The notes under the pieces were generated by a model that saw only the letters and a program-made list of their open reading frames with translations, was not told the origin of the DNA and searched no databases. A program made the position numbers and the translations under genes. A stretch of DNA of 64,000 nucleotides from contig NC_092561.1 in NCBI RefSeq assembly GCF_037975245.1, positions 9,423,001 to 9,487,000 on the forward strand. The letters run 5' to 3'. Origin of the DNA: Apostichopus japonicus (Eukaryota; Echinodermata; Holothuroidea; Aspidochirotida; Stichopodidae). Shown here in pieces: positions 48,881 to 61,660 of this stretch (positions are counted from its first letter, which is position 1; the number at the start of each line of letters is the position of its first letter).

Positions 48881-50116
48881 GTAAGTCAATTAGTTTTCCT
48901 TTGTCACATGTACAGAATCGGTCTGTCAAAAAAATATTAGTGAATAGTTTACCGTTGAAAGGAAACTATTTATGACAACGATTAACTGTAAACTGCAGGT
49001 AAACACTGCGTGCTAGTTAAGTGGGAAGATATGTTTCTTTTCATTTCGAGTGAAATATTTCGTGCAATCGTCGCAAGACAAAAGAACCGAATCGGTACGG
49101 TAAACAGAGTTAACACAGTGCGGGTGGGTGTCCACATGGCAGCTGGGTTGCACCAATATATTGTAAACCTGTAACCCGAAGCCAGATGTGTGAAATCGCC
49201 CGGAGCCATATCGGACAAAATAATCGAAAAGGTTTGTTGTTTTAATCATTTTGCCCTGAATTTGTGCTTGTGACAGTCGTTTCTACCATGTAAAGCAGCT
49301 AGTATGTATAAATAAATATTCCAGTCAGAATACATGGTAGGGACAAAGGTAATTAAAAATTTGTTGTCATGTTGTTTTTAAACACCATGATCTTACTCTC
49401 TCTCTCCCTCCTATGAAATGGTCTTGATTTTTTGGCATGGCGCGACCTGTGACTGTTTCACTTATCGGAATGACCGCGACCTCTCTTTCTTATTTTTGAT
49501 TGGGAAGGTTTTTTTCTATGTTTTAATCAGTTTTGTCTGGTCCTTCGTCACCTTTAGTTCTCAGCGAGCTTGCTGGTAAAATTGGATTCTCGGTTTTCTT
49601 TTCTTTGTCGTGTTACGTACAAAAAGTCATCAATGTCGTGCTCGTGGTGAGGATCTTCACCTCTGTATAGGCCCCCCTGTCTGTCCTTCTGAGATGTATA
49701 GGGATATTATGTTTCAATAACTTGAGGCAAGCACATATTTATGGCAAAAAATTTGTCCCGTAAATGCCGGGCTCTGGACCCGAGTTTAATCTTCGTTCCA
49801 CACCGAGTTAAAGCCAATCACTGAATAATAAATGGCTCCAACGAAGCGAGAGGCACGAATTAGGTCAACGTCGATCGTCGTCAAGATCGTGAGGAATTAC
49901 GACGTATCGTCCAGAAAGATTGGATGAAATATTACGAAATATGACGAAATATAATAATACCGATCACAGTAGATTGCATCTGTTGACGTTTGAGCAGGGA
50001 TCAATTTGGACCTCTCAAATTGAGTTTCAGCGGACAATTTAACGAGTCTCTCTGTTACTCGCCGGGAGTCCGTTCAATACGGACGGAGACGCGGGGTATA
50101 CGGTTCTCACTCTCGG

Positions 50117-50132
50117 GAATCGATATCGATTC
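50117..50132. promoter_or_regulatory. 16-bp perfect palindrome with paired ATCGAT cores
   Basis: GAATCGATATCGATTC is its own reverse complement and contains two overlapping AATCGAT/ATCGATT words. ATCGAT is a core recognised by Onecut/HNF6-type homeodomain proteins, which act in neurons. It sits in a CpG-bearing patch within the intron. A regulatory role is an inference from the motif only. Confidence 0.35.
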
Positions 50133-53100
50133 TCTGAGATTGAGAGCTTCTTAAGGCTGTTAGAGAAACAATCTCAAGTTATTGAGCTGTCTACTTAGCA
50201 GTATATATTGAAAGAGACACATACTTGAACGCATATGGTCATACTAGAGGGGGGGGGGAGGGGGCGGTGGAGGGGTGATCTACTTATATAGCAGCAGATC
50301 CAAATGATGAGATAGCATCCGATATTATTAACAAAGACAAGGTTAAAATAATTGATCTATTGAAGTTATCTCTTACAGGGACTTTTACCACGATTAGAAT
50401 CATCATCTTTCCCATCACATTCTCCCCTCTAGATACTTTCTGGCTTTTTGGTTGTCCTCCTAAATGGGCTGCGATGCCCGTAGCTACCTATAGCCTCTCT
50501 GCACCGACTACAGCTTCAACTTACTTAAAGAGTAGAACGACTGAACCATGAATGATACTTAAGGCAATAGGCGATTGATTTCTCCAACTTAATATAGAAA
50601 ATATGTCTCACTCAAGTTGTGTCCCAATGTAACTACGTTTAAGGGGGAGGGAGGGTGGGGGGCAAAGTGGAATGGGAGGAATAATCCAACCTCCCTTCTT
50701 TAGATCTTTTTTTTTTCGTGGCTTTCATCTGTCTTAGTCCTTCTTTCCCCTTCTATTAATAATGCAGTCAATATAATTAATGGTTTGATAATATCTATCT
50801 TTCACAATTCTTGTTCATCTTCTGGAAAAGCCCTCCCCATTCCAAACCTCCACCCCCTCCTTCCCATCCTTCCCATTCCTCATCCTCACATCCCTCCCAG
50901 CTGTTGGAGGCGGTCCCTCTTTCGTCCATTCACCTATGACCAGGATGCAGTAAACTATTCTAGACTCCCTTCTACGGGTAGTGCCACAGGAAGTGATTTC
51001 AACTTATCTTTAAAATTCTCTCTGGGTCTTCTTTTAATGACCCTCGTACTCTCAAACAGTCTTTGTTTTTGTAGTTAATTTGTTTCCTACTCTGTCTTTG
51101 TTAAAACAATTCATCCCGGGCTTGTTTGAATAGCCAGAATCTTTAATCGACAGGTCACCCGGACTATAAGACTGACCTGTTAGGAATTCGATCAAATCAC
51201 TGACCGTTTGAGTTTTCTGTAGAAATTTCGAACTGGTTATAAAAAAGTTTGAACTATTCCCAGGAAATTAGGCCGAAGTTTGTCTTTGTGCAACCACAGA
51301 TATTAATTCATTCACCTCTAGCTGCATAGAATTTAGATATTTACAGCAATGGAGGGTCTCGCAAGAGGGTGATATAGAGAGAGCTATTAGCTGGTTTGCA
51401 TGCAGAAGGCTGGGCGATTATTTATGTAAATTACATGCAAATTAATTGTGGCATTAATCACTAATTTTGCCAGTTGAAGTTCACCAGTGACTTAATAACA
51501 TGTGAGTACGTACATTTTCAAACGTAATTTTCTTGCTGGTTCTGAAGTTCTAAAGTTCATTCAAGTGTGAGTAATAAGACCAAAAATAGATATCAGTGGA
51601 TAAAAAAAACACTTTGAAGGTTGATCAAAGGAAAATGGTCGTTGAATGTTGAGTCTTTAATTCTGAAGCAACATATATTCAACCTTTCTAACATATTTGG
51701 TGCCAGGTACTGATGATCTGAAAAAAAGAGGCTCTTGCCTTGGAAAATTATAATTGTTTCTTAGGGTCCCTAATATCAGCAGTCCACAAATTTTGAGGCT
51801 TACGACCGGGGTGCTTCCATGAGGAGCGAACCACAACGCAAGAGACACTGCCACCCATCAGAATCGATGCTCAGAATGTGTGTGAGTTAGCTTGGGCTAT
51901 GGACTTTGTTCAAGAAAATATATATCCTAATTGATCTCTGTTGGAATGAGAAAACTAAATAAATGTTTTGACATCTCAAAAAATCACAGGACTGGCACTG
52001 AAATTATATTTCGTGGACAATCATCATTGTGCAAAATTTTAGAACCTTTTGCGAAATTCTTACTTAAAAACTGAATACAAACACAAGTTAAACAAAAGTT
52101 TTGACAACTTGAACGAATAGTGAAACAGGTTTTTTGCATTTATTTGGCAATTTGATAAAAATCTATGAGTTTTTCTCAAAATAAGACTTGCGGTCGATCA
52201 AAAGTAAAATCCATATGCTAGATTTTTTCACCAGATCAAAGATTAATTATTGAAAAATAATAATGAATAATTCACGACGATCTTGGACGTGATGTTGCCC
52301 AGATACTCGTACCACCAACTGTCAAATTGTCAAACATTGACATGAGTAATGACTGCCTCAGATCACATGATCCACATCATTATATCAAACTTGTATCGCA
52401 AAGTATATATATATAATAAAAAAAAATTAAAATGTAAAAAAAAATTAATAAATTAAAAATGAGTAACTTTGGTCAAGAAAGTGGCTTTAAATGAAGAAGA
52501 TCAACAGTGACAGTATACAAAACTTGTACTGAGTGAGAGGAAAAGCTGGGCCTTTAAGCTTTCAAGCTGCGTATCAGTACATAGATAGAAAACGTGTAGA
52601 GACTTTGATTCAGTATATACAGTTATTCTGTGATGAAAAGAGTAGGTCACAAGTCACTGTGACCAAAGAAACAGGTGACATTCCTGTCCTCTCCAAATAC
52701 CTCCTCATCTGCCCCGAGCATCCCTCCTGGCCTCCCAATCTTCCGGACCCTTCCCGGCACCCTCTTCTCACGTTCTGCTACATTCTCACCTGTTCCGTTG
52801 GTATTCATTAAGGGTTGCGTGTGTAGGGAGGGCATGTGATGAAAATATTTGTTTGTACCGCTGGTTAAGCCTCCCGGACAACTTCTGCCAGTTTCGGACG
52901 GTATCTCAATTAAACGTCAATACAGGGACCCTTAATTTGCCATTTGGGAAATACCTGCTACAATATAGGGGCTTAAAAAAGAAAATTCTTTCGTTTTCTA
53001 AATTTGTGAGGAAATTATGAAAACATGTCTTAAAGCTATGATTTTGCATGAAATGACCAACACAGCCGCCCTTTGAAGAAGAAATAACTGCCCAGCTGGG

Positions 53101-53587
53101 GTTTTACAGTAGATAACTTAACCACCCAGTCATTAACCTTGAAATCCAGTCACTCTGATATCATTGACAGTATTGTGATGTCATGTTTATATAAAGTAAA
53201 TTTAGCCACTAGCCATTTGGACAATATCTATATTGTAGGCCTCATCCATCCAGTAAAGCCATCTTGTTAAAAATAATATTATGATTTGAAATCAACCTTT
53301 ATAAACTTGCTTACATATTTGATACCCTGCTGGTGGAATTATGACAACATCACCAAAGTTTAGTTTGATGTGTGATCATGCCAGAAGGGTGTTTTTTTAC
53401 AGAAATGAGAAAACCTCCCTCTTTCGAAAAAGGCTACATTTTAACGGAGGCTCTAGTTGTTTTTGCAGTACGGGTTTAATCGATGGTCAACTATGCCTTA
53501 AAAATGAAAAATATAAATACGATGCAGAAATATAATACCGTCTTGAATTGTACGAACGACCGATCTCTCATCGCTACTCCTTGCGTG

Positions 53588-53722
53588 GAAGTTGACTCGT
53601 TGTATTGGTACTATGCAACTATGTAATATGGTACTATGCATGGTACTATGCATGGTACTATAATACTATGCATGGTACTATGCAACTATGGTACTATGCA
53701 ACTATGGTACTATGCAACAGTG
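53588..53722. repeat. Tandem repeat of ggtactatgca units
   Basis: About nine imperfect units of 10-15 bp (tggtactatgcaact, tggtactatgca). Confidence 0.88.
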
Positions 53723-54722
53723 TTCAGGAAAATAATCAATTGTGACACCACCCACAACAAAATAGAAGAAAAAATGTTATTAGACCACCAAATTTAGTAA
53801 GCTAGACACAATTTTTCCTGCAGTGCATTAAAGGGTCATTAGACAAGCAGGGGTGGTGGACTTAGGACTTTAAATAGGAGGGGGTGTACGGAACGTGAAG
53901 TCGCTAGAGCTGCCTCCTATGTGGAGTGGGGGGTGGGGGGGGCCAGTGGGATACTCCTCCAGTAAAAAACAAAAATTTAGACATGAATTCTGGTGCATAC
54001 TGAGGTATATTTTGGCTATAAACTAGGTCAATAATTGGTCAACATGCATGGTTTTGCTAATAACTACTTTTGATGTTTTTTGTGTGGGTTTCAAAGAGGG
54101 AGGGGTGAGGGGGAGGGGAAGTGTGTGTGCACTTCCAACACTCCCCTTGGATCTGCACCTGTTAGAATATAATCGAATAGATATATATGTTAGGTATAGA
54201 TCTACACACAATCAACCGTGTGTCACATGTCACCCAGCTGTCACCCTGCATTAGTCACAGTGACACAGAGCCTCAATCCAACCCAGAATGCAACTTTCAT
54301 AATCGTAATGCAACCGTTTGCCATAAATAGACCGGCCTCCATATACCACAGTGTACATGATCTGTTTTGTGCCTAATCTATTTGCTATCGTCAAGGTTTA
54401 TCTATACAGATCTCCTTACCTAATCGTATACCACCGATGCATTTGCAATTACCTGCAGTCCACACAACCTTCCTCCCGAAATCTTCCCGAAGATGTTTAA
54501 AAAATTATTTTAAAAGATGGAGGGATCATGTTTCCACCCTGACTAGAAAAGATTATTAGATTTCCCAGGGAAGATTCTAAATTAGGTGTTACACACCATT
54601 GAGCTCTCACTTCAGATAGATGCCAACCAGTCCAACCCCATCTACACAAACTGTAAGTCAGTCATTTTGGGCGATAAATTGGATTGAATCGTGTGGTAAC
54701 ATTATCGGTATAATCAAACTGT

Positions 54723-54736
54723 GTTGCCATGGTAAC
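54723..54736. promoter_or_regulatory. X-box motif (RFX site candidate)
   Basis: GTTGCCATGGTAAC is a full consensus match in the intron after CH exon 2. Confidence 0.42.
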
Positions 54737-55397
54737 TGCACGGTTCCAGTTTCATTGTCATCATGTGGGGCTGTGCAGTTCAGATGCAAAGACTTCCCAA
54801 TATGAGATACATATAACATTGTTGGATATATAGCACCTTATCTCACTTTGAAACAAACAGTCGCCACGACGACCATGACGTAAGGTATCGATCGCTTCAC
54901 CGGTTTTAATCTCGGTGATTAATGTAATTGTTACTGGCCACATATTCCCAAAAAAATTATCAGGAAAAAAAAAATTATTATGTGAGGACTTCATTTTCTT
55001 TGAGTGTTAAATTGTACATATATGTATCTATATTGGCTTGATGATTGTGTAAGGCCGTGCAAGTACTTGACAGCCAGCTAGCTAGGGGCAGTAAGGCATA
55101 AATTGTATGGGAAGGATCATTATTGAGATAGCAACTGAAAATTCATAGACATTTGAGAGAGACCTTTTACCCTTGACTCAATTGGCACATTTATTACTTT
55201 TTTTTTTGTATAAGGTCAATATTCTGCAAATTTGGCAAAACAACTATGTTTTAATTGTCTTCTTTCTTTAGTTCATTTTTAAGCGATGGTGAAAAAATTT
55301 AGAAGCATATTATAGATTAATATACTGGTTGACCCTGTCCAGTCATGCAGATTAAAGTATTAAATCAATCCCAGAAAACTGAGAAAATGGAAATGTT

Positions 55398-55436
55398 GGG
55401 AGGGGGGTTGGGGAGGGAGGGGAGGGAGGGGGGCAG
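55398..55436 (+). other. G-quadruplex-prone tract
   Basis: At least six runs of three or more G are separated by loops of one to two bases (ggga-gggggg-tt-gggg-a-ggg-a-gggg-a-ggg-a-gggggg). This fits the canonical G3+N1-7 quadruplex pattern. Because it lies on the + strand inside a + strand intron, it could also form in the RNA. Confidence 0.75.
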
Positions 55437-56216
55437 GAGAGGTAAGCAGATTGAGGATTTTTATCAGAGGGGGCTGGAGGTGCATGGTTTACTGTAGGTG
55501 GGCAAGCGATCAACATCTATGCAGCTGAAGTTGTATTCCCTTGGGTATGCGACTGTCCACTCTGACTATTTACTTCTAGACATTCAATTTTTGTTTGCTT
55601 TCTATTAAATCATTTCAGGTTTACAGAAAAATCCAAATTTATTTCCATATGACTTAAATTCTCTCTTGAACTAAAACTGAACTGTAGATCAGAATGCACA
55701 ATTAATGGAATTAACTTAAACAAGGTGCATGACTTTGTTTAGAGACAAATGGACAGAGAATATTATGTAGTATAAAATTGGTGAATGAGAATTATTGATT
55801 CACATATTGGGTTCAGTACATTTGTTGATCATAATGTATAGGTCTAAGGATTACCAAATGAAATGGCAGTGTTGTCTACTGATAAATATAACAGGGTCCT
55901 TAATTTTTTTTTTAAAGTTTATTTAATTATTTTTTTAATGACAGATTAAGTCCAGAAATCACAATACGCTTGGCAGTAATATCAAAAAATGATGCAAGTG
56001 TATTAAAGCAATTAACTCAGTTCAATATAGCACAAGCACTTGTTATCCTAGGGTTTAATACTGTAGTTAGTTCAAATTCTGTTTTAGCCAAAACTCTCTT
56101 TTGTTTTCAATTTTGCTAAGATTATTTTCCCTGTCTGTAACATTGTTCATTTAGGCGTTGTATCAAAAAAAAAAAAAAAAGCTGCAACATCCTTCACAGC
56201 TAAAGATGAATAAAAA

Positions 56217-56515
56217 ATCAAACAATAGCTTGCATATCTCTGTACACCTGAAGTGTGTCTATGGTGTGAAATTACATAGTACAATAGATTACATTCTTTT
56301 TGTCTTTTTACAGCTTGGCTGCAAGATACTGCAGCCCTCTCCTTAATAATATTGATACACAATGCATAATCAAACAATAGCCGACTTATCTCTGTACACC
56401 TGCAGTGTGTCTATTGTGTGAAATAACATAGCACAATAGATTACATTCCTTTTGCAGCTTTGCTGCAAGATACTGCAGCCCTCTCCTTAATAATACTGAT
56501 AAACAATACATAAGA
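56217..56515. repeat. Two-copy tandem duplication, unit about 145-150 bp
   Basis: Both copies contain 'aatcaaacaatagc', 'atctctgtacacctg-agtgt', 'acaatagattacattc' and 'gctgcaagatactgcagccc tctccttaataat'. The second copy has lost about ten bases before the ctgcaagatactgcag palindrome. Confidence 0.9.
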
Positions 56516-58939
56516 CTGAAGATGTAGAAACTTTACCGTGGTAGTAGTAGTGAAGGGATGCTGCAGTTAAACTATTATTTTTGCATTATGCTGTCTGCCG
56601 TTCTTTTAATATTGGAATCTGAAGTCCTTTTTGTTCGTTGGTTTTTACCAGTTTTCCTCTCATCCTCTCTCTCTCTCTCTGTTCGTATCTGGTAACCGTG
56701 GAGACATATCAGGCATTGCCTCGGGAAAGAGACGCATCTCCACAGTCGTCAGGCCTCTCAAAGCACTTTATAGGAAATGATTAGATTGGTAATATGCCAC
56801 ATATCTGGAAGTAAAAAGGCGGTGTGCCTCTGCCAAACCGTTGTATATACAGGCTACCGGAGGAAACCTTAATTTGGTTTAAGAATATAAGCAGAAACAT
56901 CCCCTCCCCCCCCCCCAAAAAATCATAAAGGAAATCATGCATTGGCCGAGAAACTCAAAATGTGAAATTCTATTGTTAGATAATTTGCTCATAAAGGGTT
57001 AAATGATGTATTATTGCTCATATTCGACTGTGAAAATAGTCTACTCAGACTCATCGGTTGCCTCAAGGAAGAAACTGATAGGCTGAGAATCGTGTTAAAC
57101 AAAGCACGTCGGGTCAAATTTCCAGCATCGAATTCGACAGCAGACGAAAAAAATGTACAGGCTTTTATAACTTCTCAGTTTGCACTGTTAACGGTCGTAG
57201 AAAAAAAAGGGAAAAAAGGTTTACGGAGGTCCGACTGATACGCTGTCAACTAAAACATTAATCACTGTTGACGTTGTAGTTCCAGCGAAGAAAAGAGCAC
57301 TTTTTAGCCAGAAATTGTCGGAGAGTGCCTGTCTGTACGATTCATTGAACCGCAGCTTCCCCCCAGAGGCTAAGCTAACGGCACCAAAATAGGAATTAGA
57401 TCTAGCCGAAGAATTGGGGAAGGAAAATGCCGAGATAAAATGCGGAGACTAACAGCAAAATGCCACGGCACGCGACCTGAATTGAGCTTCTTCGTTCTCT
57501 CTTCATTCTCTTGTAAGGAGAGACGGGGTTGTCGCAGGAGTTGATTGTTTTCCGTCGGACGACGACAATGCTTCGCTACATATCTGAACCGACGGTCTGG
57601 CCGTGATGAATGGCGTGGCTGTTAGGGCAGTTAAAGCAGATTGAGTAATGGGTGGTGACTGCCTGGGCAAGAAACCCAGTGGGAGGGCATGCATTGGGGG
57701 CATCTTAAAGAGAGTGAATTAATTTTGTATCTGAGAAGGTCCGTAGAGGGGCTATGCGAGGAATGAGCTCCCGGGATGGACGTGTGTGTTATGCCAGGGG
57801 ATGATGGTAATTGTATAAAGAATTTTTAAATGGCAAGTGCTGTACAATACGTGTATACAGACCCTTAATATGTATAGCTGTGTACATGGGATGCACGCAT
57901 ACCTTTATCCACAGTAGCCAGCAATCAATATTCACTTTGTAAGTAGTATACAGAGAAGGTACACGTCGGGTAGACAACTTTTTTTCAGGCCTCATATAGA
58001 TAGGACTATACTCTTGGATCGGATCTAGTTCTTCCACAAACTATTTTTCAGGATTAGTTCTTCGGGATCTTTATTTGTAATTCAGAGTTAAAGATAACTT
58101 TGGTAAGTTTTCTGGAAGCAACTTTTCATCTTGATTTTTGAAAAATAAGTGACACTAAATTGATAGATTAAATCCCCAAATAATGTAGGTTCTGCACATC
58201 AATAGAGCTCGACTATATGTAGGTGAGAAGTAACTAGCAACAGCTAGTACACCGAGAAATTAGCCCAATTAACCTTGCATTAATTGCTCTTTGTACTCTT
58301 ACGAGGAAACATACTGCCTAGGCGACAATGTTTTCAGGATCTCGTTGGTTATAGGAATAAGACGTTTTTCATGAATATTCATTTGGTACAAAAATCTGTG
58401 TGAGAGAATATTGGTAGTGAAAGCAACTCGGAGAGCCGATTTGGCGCCAGTTAATACCGACAGGACAATTAGAATTTTCAAAGACTATTAAATAGGCAGC
58501 TTCTTCTTTTCTTTTGAGACTGGCTTTTTTAAGGTTATGTGATATTTTCTTGCTAGTCTGTTCTTGCTAGTCAAAGGTCCCTCATCCATAATTTAAGAGC
58601 CATTACAATGGTTGTTAATCATATAAGACTGGGTAACAGTTACACATGGGAAGATAAATTTTTTGATAACTTGTTCGGAATTGCAGCCTCGTTCACATTT
58701 TAAAATGCAAGTGGGGATCTGTAGCTTTCTTCTCCCTCGATCAAAGCAATAAAGCCGATCCCCGACTCGTCCACGTTGGAGCAAGGCTGGTGGATCTACG
58801 TCGAACAAAAGAGCATCAACCAATCACAGAAATGTCAGGATGATCGTGTACGAATAGACTAGCTAGTTACAGCATATTAATAGCACTCGCCCTGTAATTT
58901 TACTGTATGCTGAAGTGACGAAAGAAAGAATTTGCAGAG

Positions 58940-59510
58940 ATCTCGAGTCACATGATCCCCGAGTGTTCACACCACCATTTCGATCCTTCGTGTCGGTTCA
59001 GGATCCTCCCCTTAAAGCAGGGATGGGCAACCTTTTTGAATGAATGGGCCAGATATAAGGAGTGACAAATTGACTGGACCTCATCTAACCAACGACTAGC
59101 TGTTGATTTCAAACCTTTGATTCCGAGGACTTTCAAGCAATAGGTGTTTGTGTACTTTAGAATCTGTATTCACAAAAACATGATGTCAATACAGTACAGT
59201 TGATAATTAATGGGGATAATAGGCCTACCTGACAGCATCATTAGTGCCTATAAATTCTAAGCAGCTAGCTAGTTTTTTGTGATGATGTAAAATAGATTGA
59301 TTTATTTTCTTTTTCTTGAGAAATCTCACAGGCCGCAAAAAAATCACTGGCAGGCAGCATTTGGCCCGTGGGCTGTAGGTTGCCCACCCCTGCCTTAAAG
59401 GGAGGTCACCACCGCGGTGTCTGATCCTGACTGCAACCAATCAAAACACACACTACATTACCCGATCCCCCGTAGCCTCAAATGTTGTCTCAAATGTGAA
59501 CAAGACAAGC
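58940..59510. repeat. Dispersed repeat R1, copy interrupted by a hAT MITE
   Basis: The left half (58940-59017: 'gtcacatgatccccgagtgt tcac ... ggttcaggatcctccccttaaag') and right half (59393-59510: 'ccttaaaggga ... gtgtctgatcc ... aatgtgaacaag') together match the intact copy at 22835-23020. The MITE at 59018-59392 separates them. Confidence 0.78.
59010..59400. mobile_element. hAT MITE with perfect 8-bp target-site duplication
   Basis: The element is 59018-59392 (375 bp). Its inverted ends are CAGGGATGGGCAACCT and, at the right end on the opposite strand, CAGGGGTGGGCAACCT, one mismatch in 16. The 8-bp direct repeats ccttaaag (59010-59017 and 59393-59400) are identical. TIRs of the CAGGGGTGGGCAA type with 8-bp duplications are typical of hAT elements. 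There is no ORF, and the interior has only the usual ggccgcaaa and ggcccgtgggctg subterminal words. Confidence 0.93.
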
Positions 59511-60204
59511 CATGCACTATTTATAAATCAACGACAAATGACAGGTTTTTTTGGCCATAGAATGATTGCCAATTCTTCTTTTGCGACACAATTAAACCTC
59601 AGATAATTAAGAAGGACATTTTTGATGGATCATTAATATAAATTACTTTTGAACTTAACAGACAGACTGAGAGACAGAGAGGGAGAATTAGTTTATTATT
59701 CTATACGTGCTCATAAAAATCATGTGACATTTAATGAAATGTAACTATATTGTGCTGATTGTATTCACTTTATTTATCATGATTGGGTTTATTTTTTTTA
59801 TTATTTTTTCCAAATTGCAATATGCTGCTTTTCGATTGATTTTCCAAACCTCATAGGATGCCTCGTCATAGCTCAACTTAAAGGAGCATTCAATATATGA
59901 TCTTCGTCTAACAGACGTTTTTTATTCGTACAATACTATGTTAAAAGTCACCCAGTATTTGTCCCTATTAACTGCTATAGCTCCAAAAACTTCATGACAA
60001 TTTTTTCACACTACATTTTCCCTGGAGGTGGAGTATATACCTATTCCCAAATGGAAGTGAATGGTTAACGTATATATGATTTAAGGACTGATGGTAAAAT
60101 AATTGTTGAATTTGCACAATTTGTGGCAAGACTGACGAAGTTCACGTAGGAAAAATTCCAAATGGTAAAATTGATTGGGATTTATTTTGAAAGAATAAAG
60201 GATA

Positions 60205-60285
60205 TGTTGCTGTTTACCTGGATTCGAACCTGTCTCGTTTAGGATCACATGTCTTATGCTCCAGCGACTGAGCTACCCAGCGGTT
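60205..60285 (-). ncRNA. tRNA-like sequence: tRNA pseudogene or SINE head
   Basis: On the minus strand an A-box-like TAGCTCAGTCGCTGGAGC (D arm with GCTC/GAGC stem) is followed 33 bases later by a perfect B box GGTTCGAATCC. The T-stem pairs poorly (ACAGG against CCAGG), and I could not form a 7-bp acceptor stem or a clean anticodon arm. It is therefore probably a decayed tRNA gene or the head of a tRNA-derived SINE, not a functional tRNA. Confidence 0.55.
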
Positions 60286-61559
60286 TGTCGGGAGCAATTT
60301 ATGAATCCATTTGAAGAGCGTGAAAGGGGGGAGATGTCCTAGTCGGAAGCCAAATTACCTTACCTTGCATACAGAATAATCATGGGATCCCATTCCAGTT
60401 TCATTTGATACAACCCTATACAGCGGCTGGAAGAGGTATTCAAAGAGAAATTTAGCTTTGCGTGTGTAACATTTAGATTTATGATAAAATAAACCAGGAA
60501 TGAAATGCTGACTGCTTGGAAAAGGATGAAAAACCAATTTGAAAGACTTGCAAGAACTCCAAAATAAAAAAATAGTAAAACAAAAAATAGTAAAGCAAAA
60601 CAGAGGAAAATAAGGAACTTGAAAAAATGAATGATAGCTTCTTTACCCAGGTCCACATAATATTAAATTAAAAAAAAAAAAAAAACCCATGCGCACCTTA
60701 CATACTGTGTTTTGGTTTAATTTTGATTCATGTCATGCATAGTGGAATTTCTATCGTAGGATGAGAGATTGTAAAATTGATGAATTAATGCTACTGGTGC
60801 ATTACTCGTGGTATCCATGCAAAGCATTTTCCCAAAATTCATTTTCCTTTGCCGGTATGAATAATGCGGTACCTCTTGCATTACTTTTGGATGCTGCACC
60901 CACACGAAGGTGTGAAGGGCTGGCTGCTTTAATCGAATCAAAAAACGAGACGAAGCTGGGATGGTTGTAACCGGACTAGGGAGCTGCCTCTCGCTCAATC
61001 AGATCGTATCAAATTCTTTTCCAATGTGATTGATCCAGAAAGTATCATGTTCGTCGAATAGTACAACCGTGGGTTCAACGGCAGGGCACGTACAAGGGTA
61101 CTTTAATAACTTCGCAGATACGATATTAAAGGTATAGTCGATCAGAAACTGAATCAGATGGACGAGATGCCTGTCGTTTTGATAGATGTATCTGATACTT
61201 AGATGTCTACTTCAATTTGATCTGAAGAGATGATTTGGCAAGCTCTAAATCTCAAAGTGTTTTTTTTTTTTAAAGTAATGAAAAGTACAGAAAAATCGAC
61301 ATTTGACTATAAAATTTGGTTGCGGGACATCATTTTTCCGTATTAGACTAAAATAGTGGAGCACTTGGTATCATAAAGGTGTATATAAATGAATGTCAAA
61401 AAGTGGAATTTCTCTTGAAATACCTTCCCTGCCACTTTCTGGGTTTTATGGAATGATAACTGGGGTATGATCCCTGGTTACACATGATATTCAGGATACT
61501 GTGGCTTATCCAGACCGCCACAAGCCCACAGCAAAGAAAGGGCTATATAGGGGTTTGCC

Positions 61560-61660
61560 ACCATCTTATCAAGGGGCTGGATATTTAAGTTGGTAGAGTG
61601 CTGCATGGGCTTGTTAAGGCAGAAGTCACTGTAGTTGCTAATCCTGTTCTAGTCAAGTAT
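61560..61660 (+). mobile_element. Possible degenerate tRNA-derived element
   Basis: The sequence 'tttaagttggtagagtgctgc' looks like an A box, and 'cctgttctagtcaag' about 50 bases later like a decayed B box (GTTC-AGTC). It has no cloverleaf potential that I could draw, and the assignment is weak. Confidence 0.35.

Noticed and set aside
60205-60285. Functional tRNA gene on the minus strand
   Set aside because: Only the A and B box words are good; the acceptor and T stems do not pair properly.
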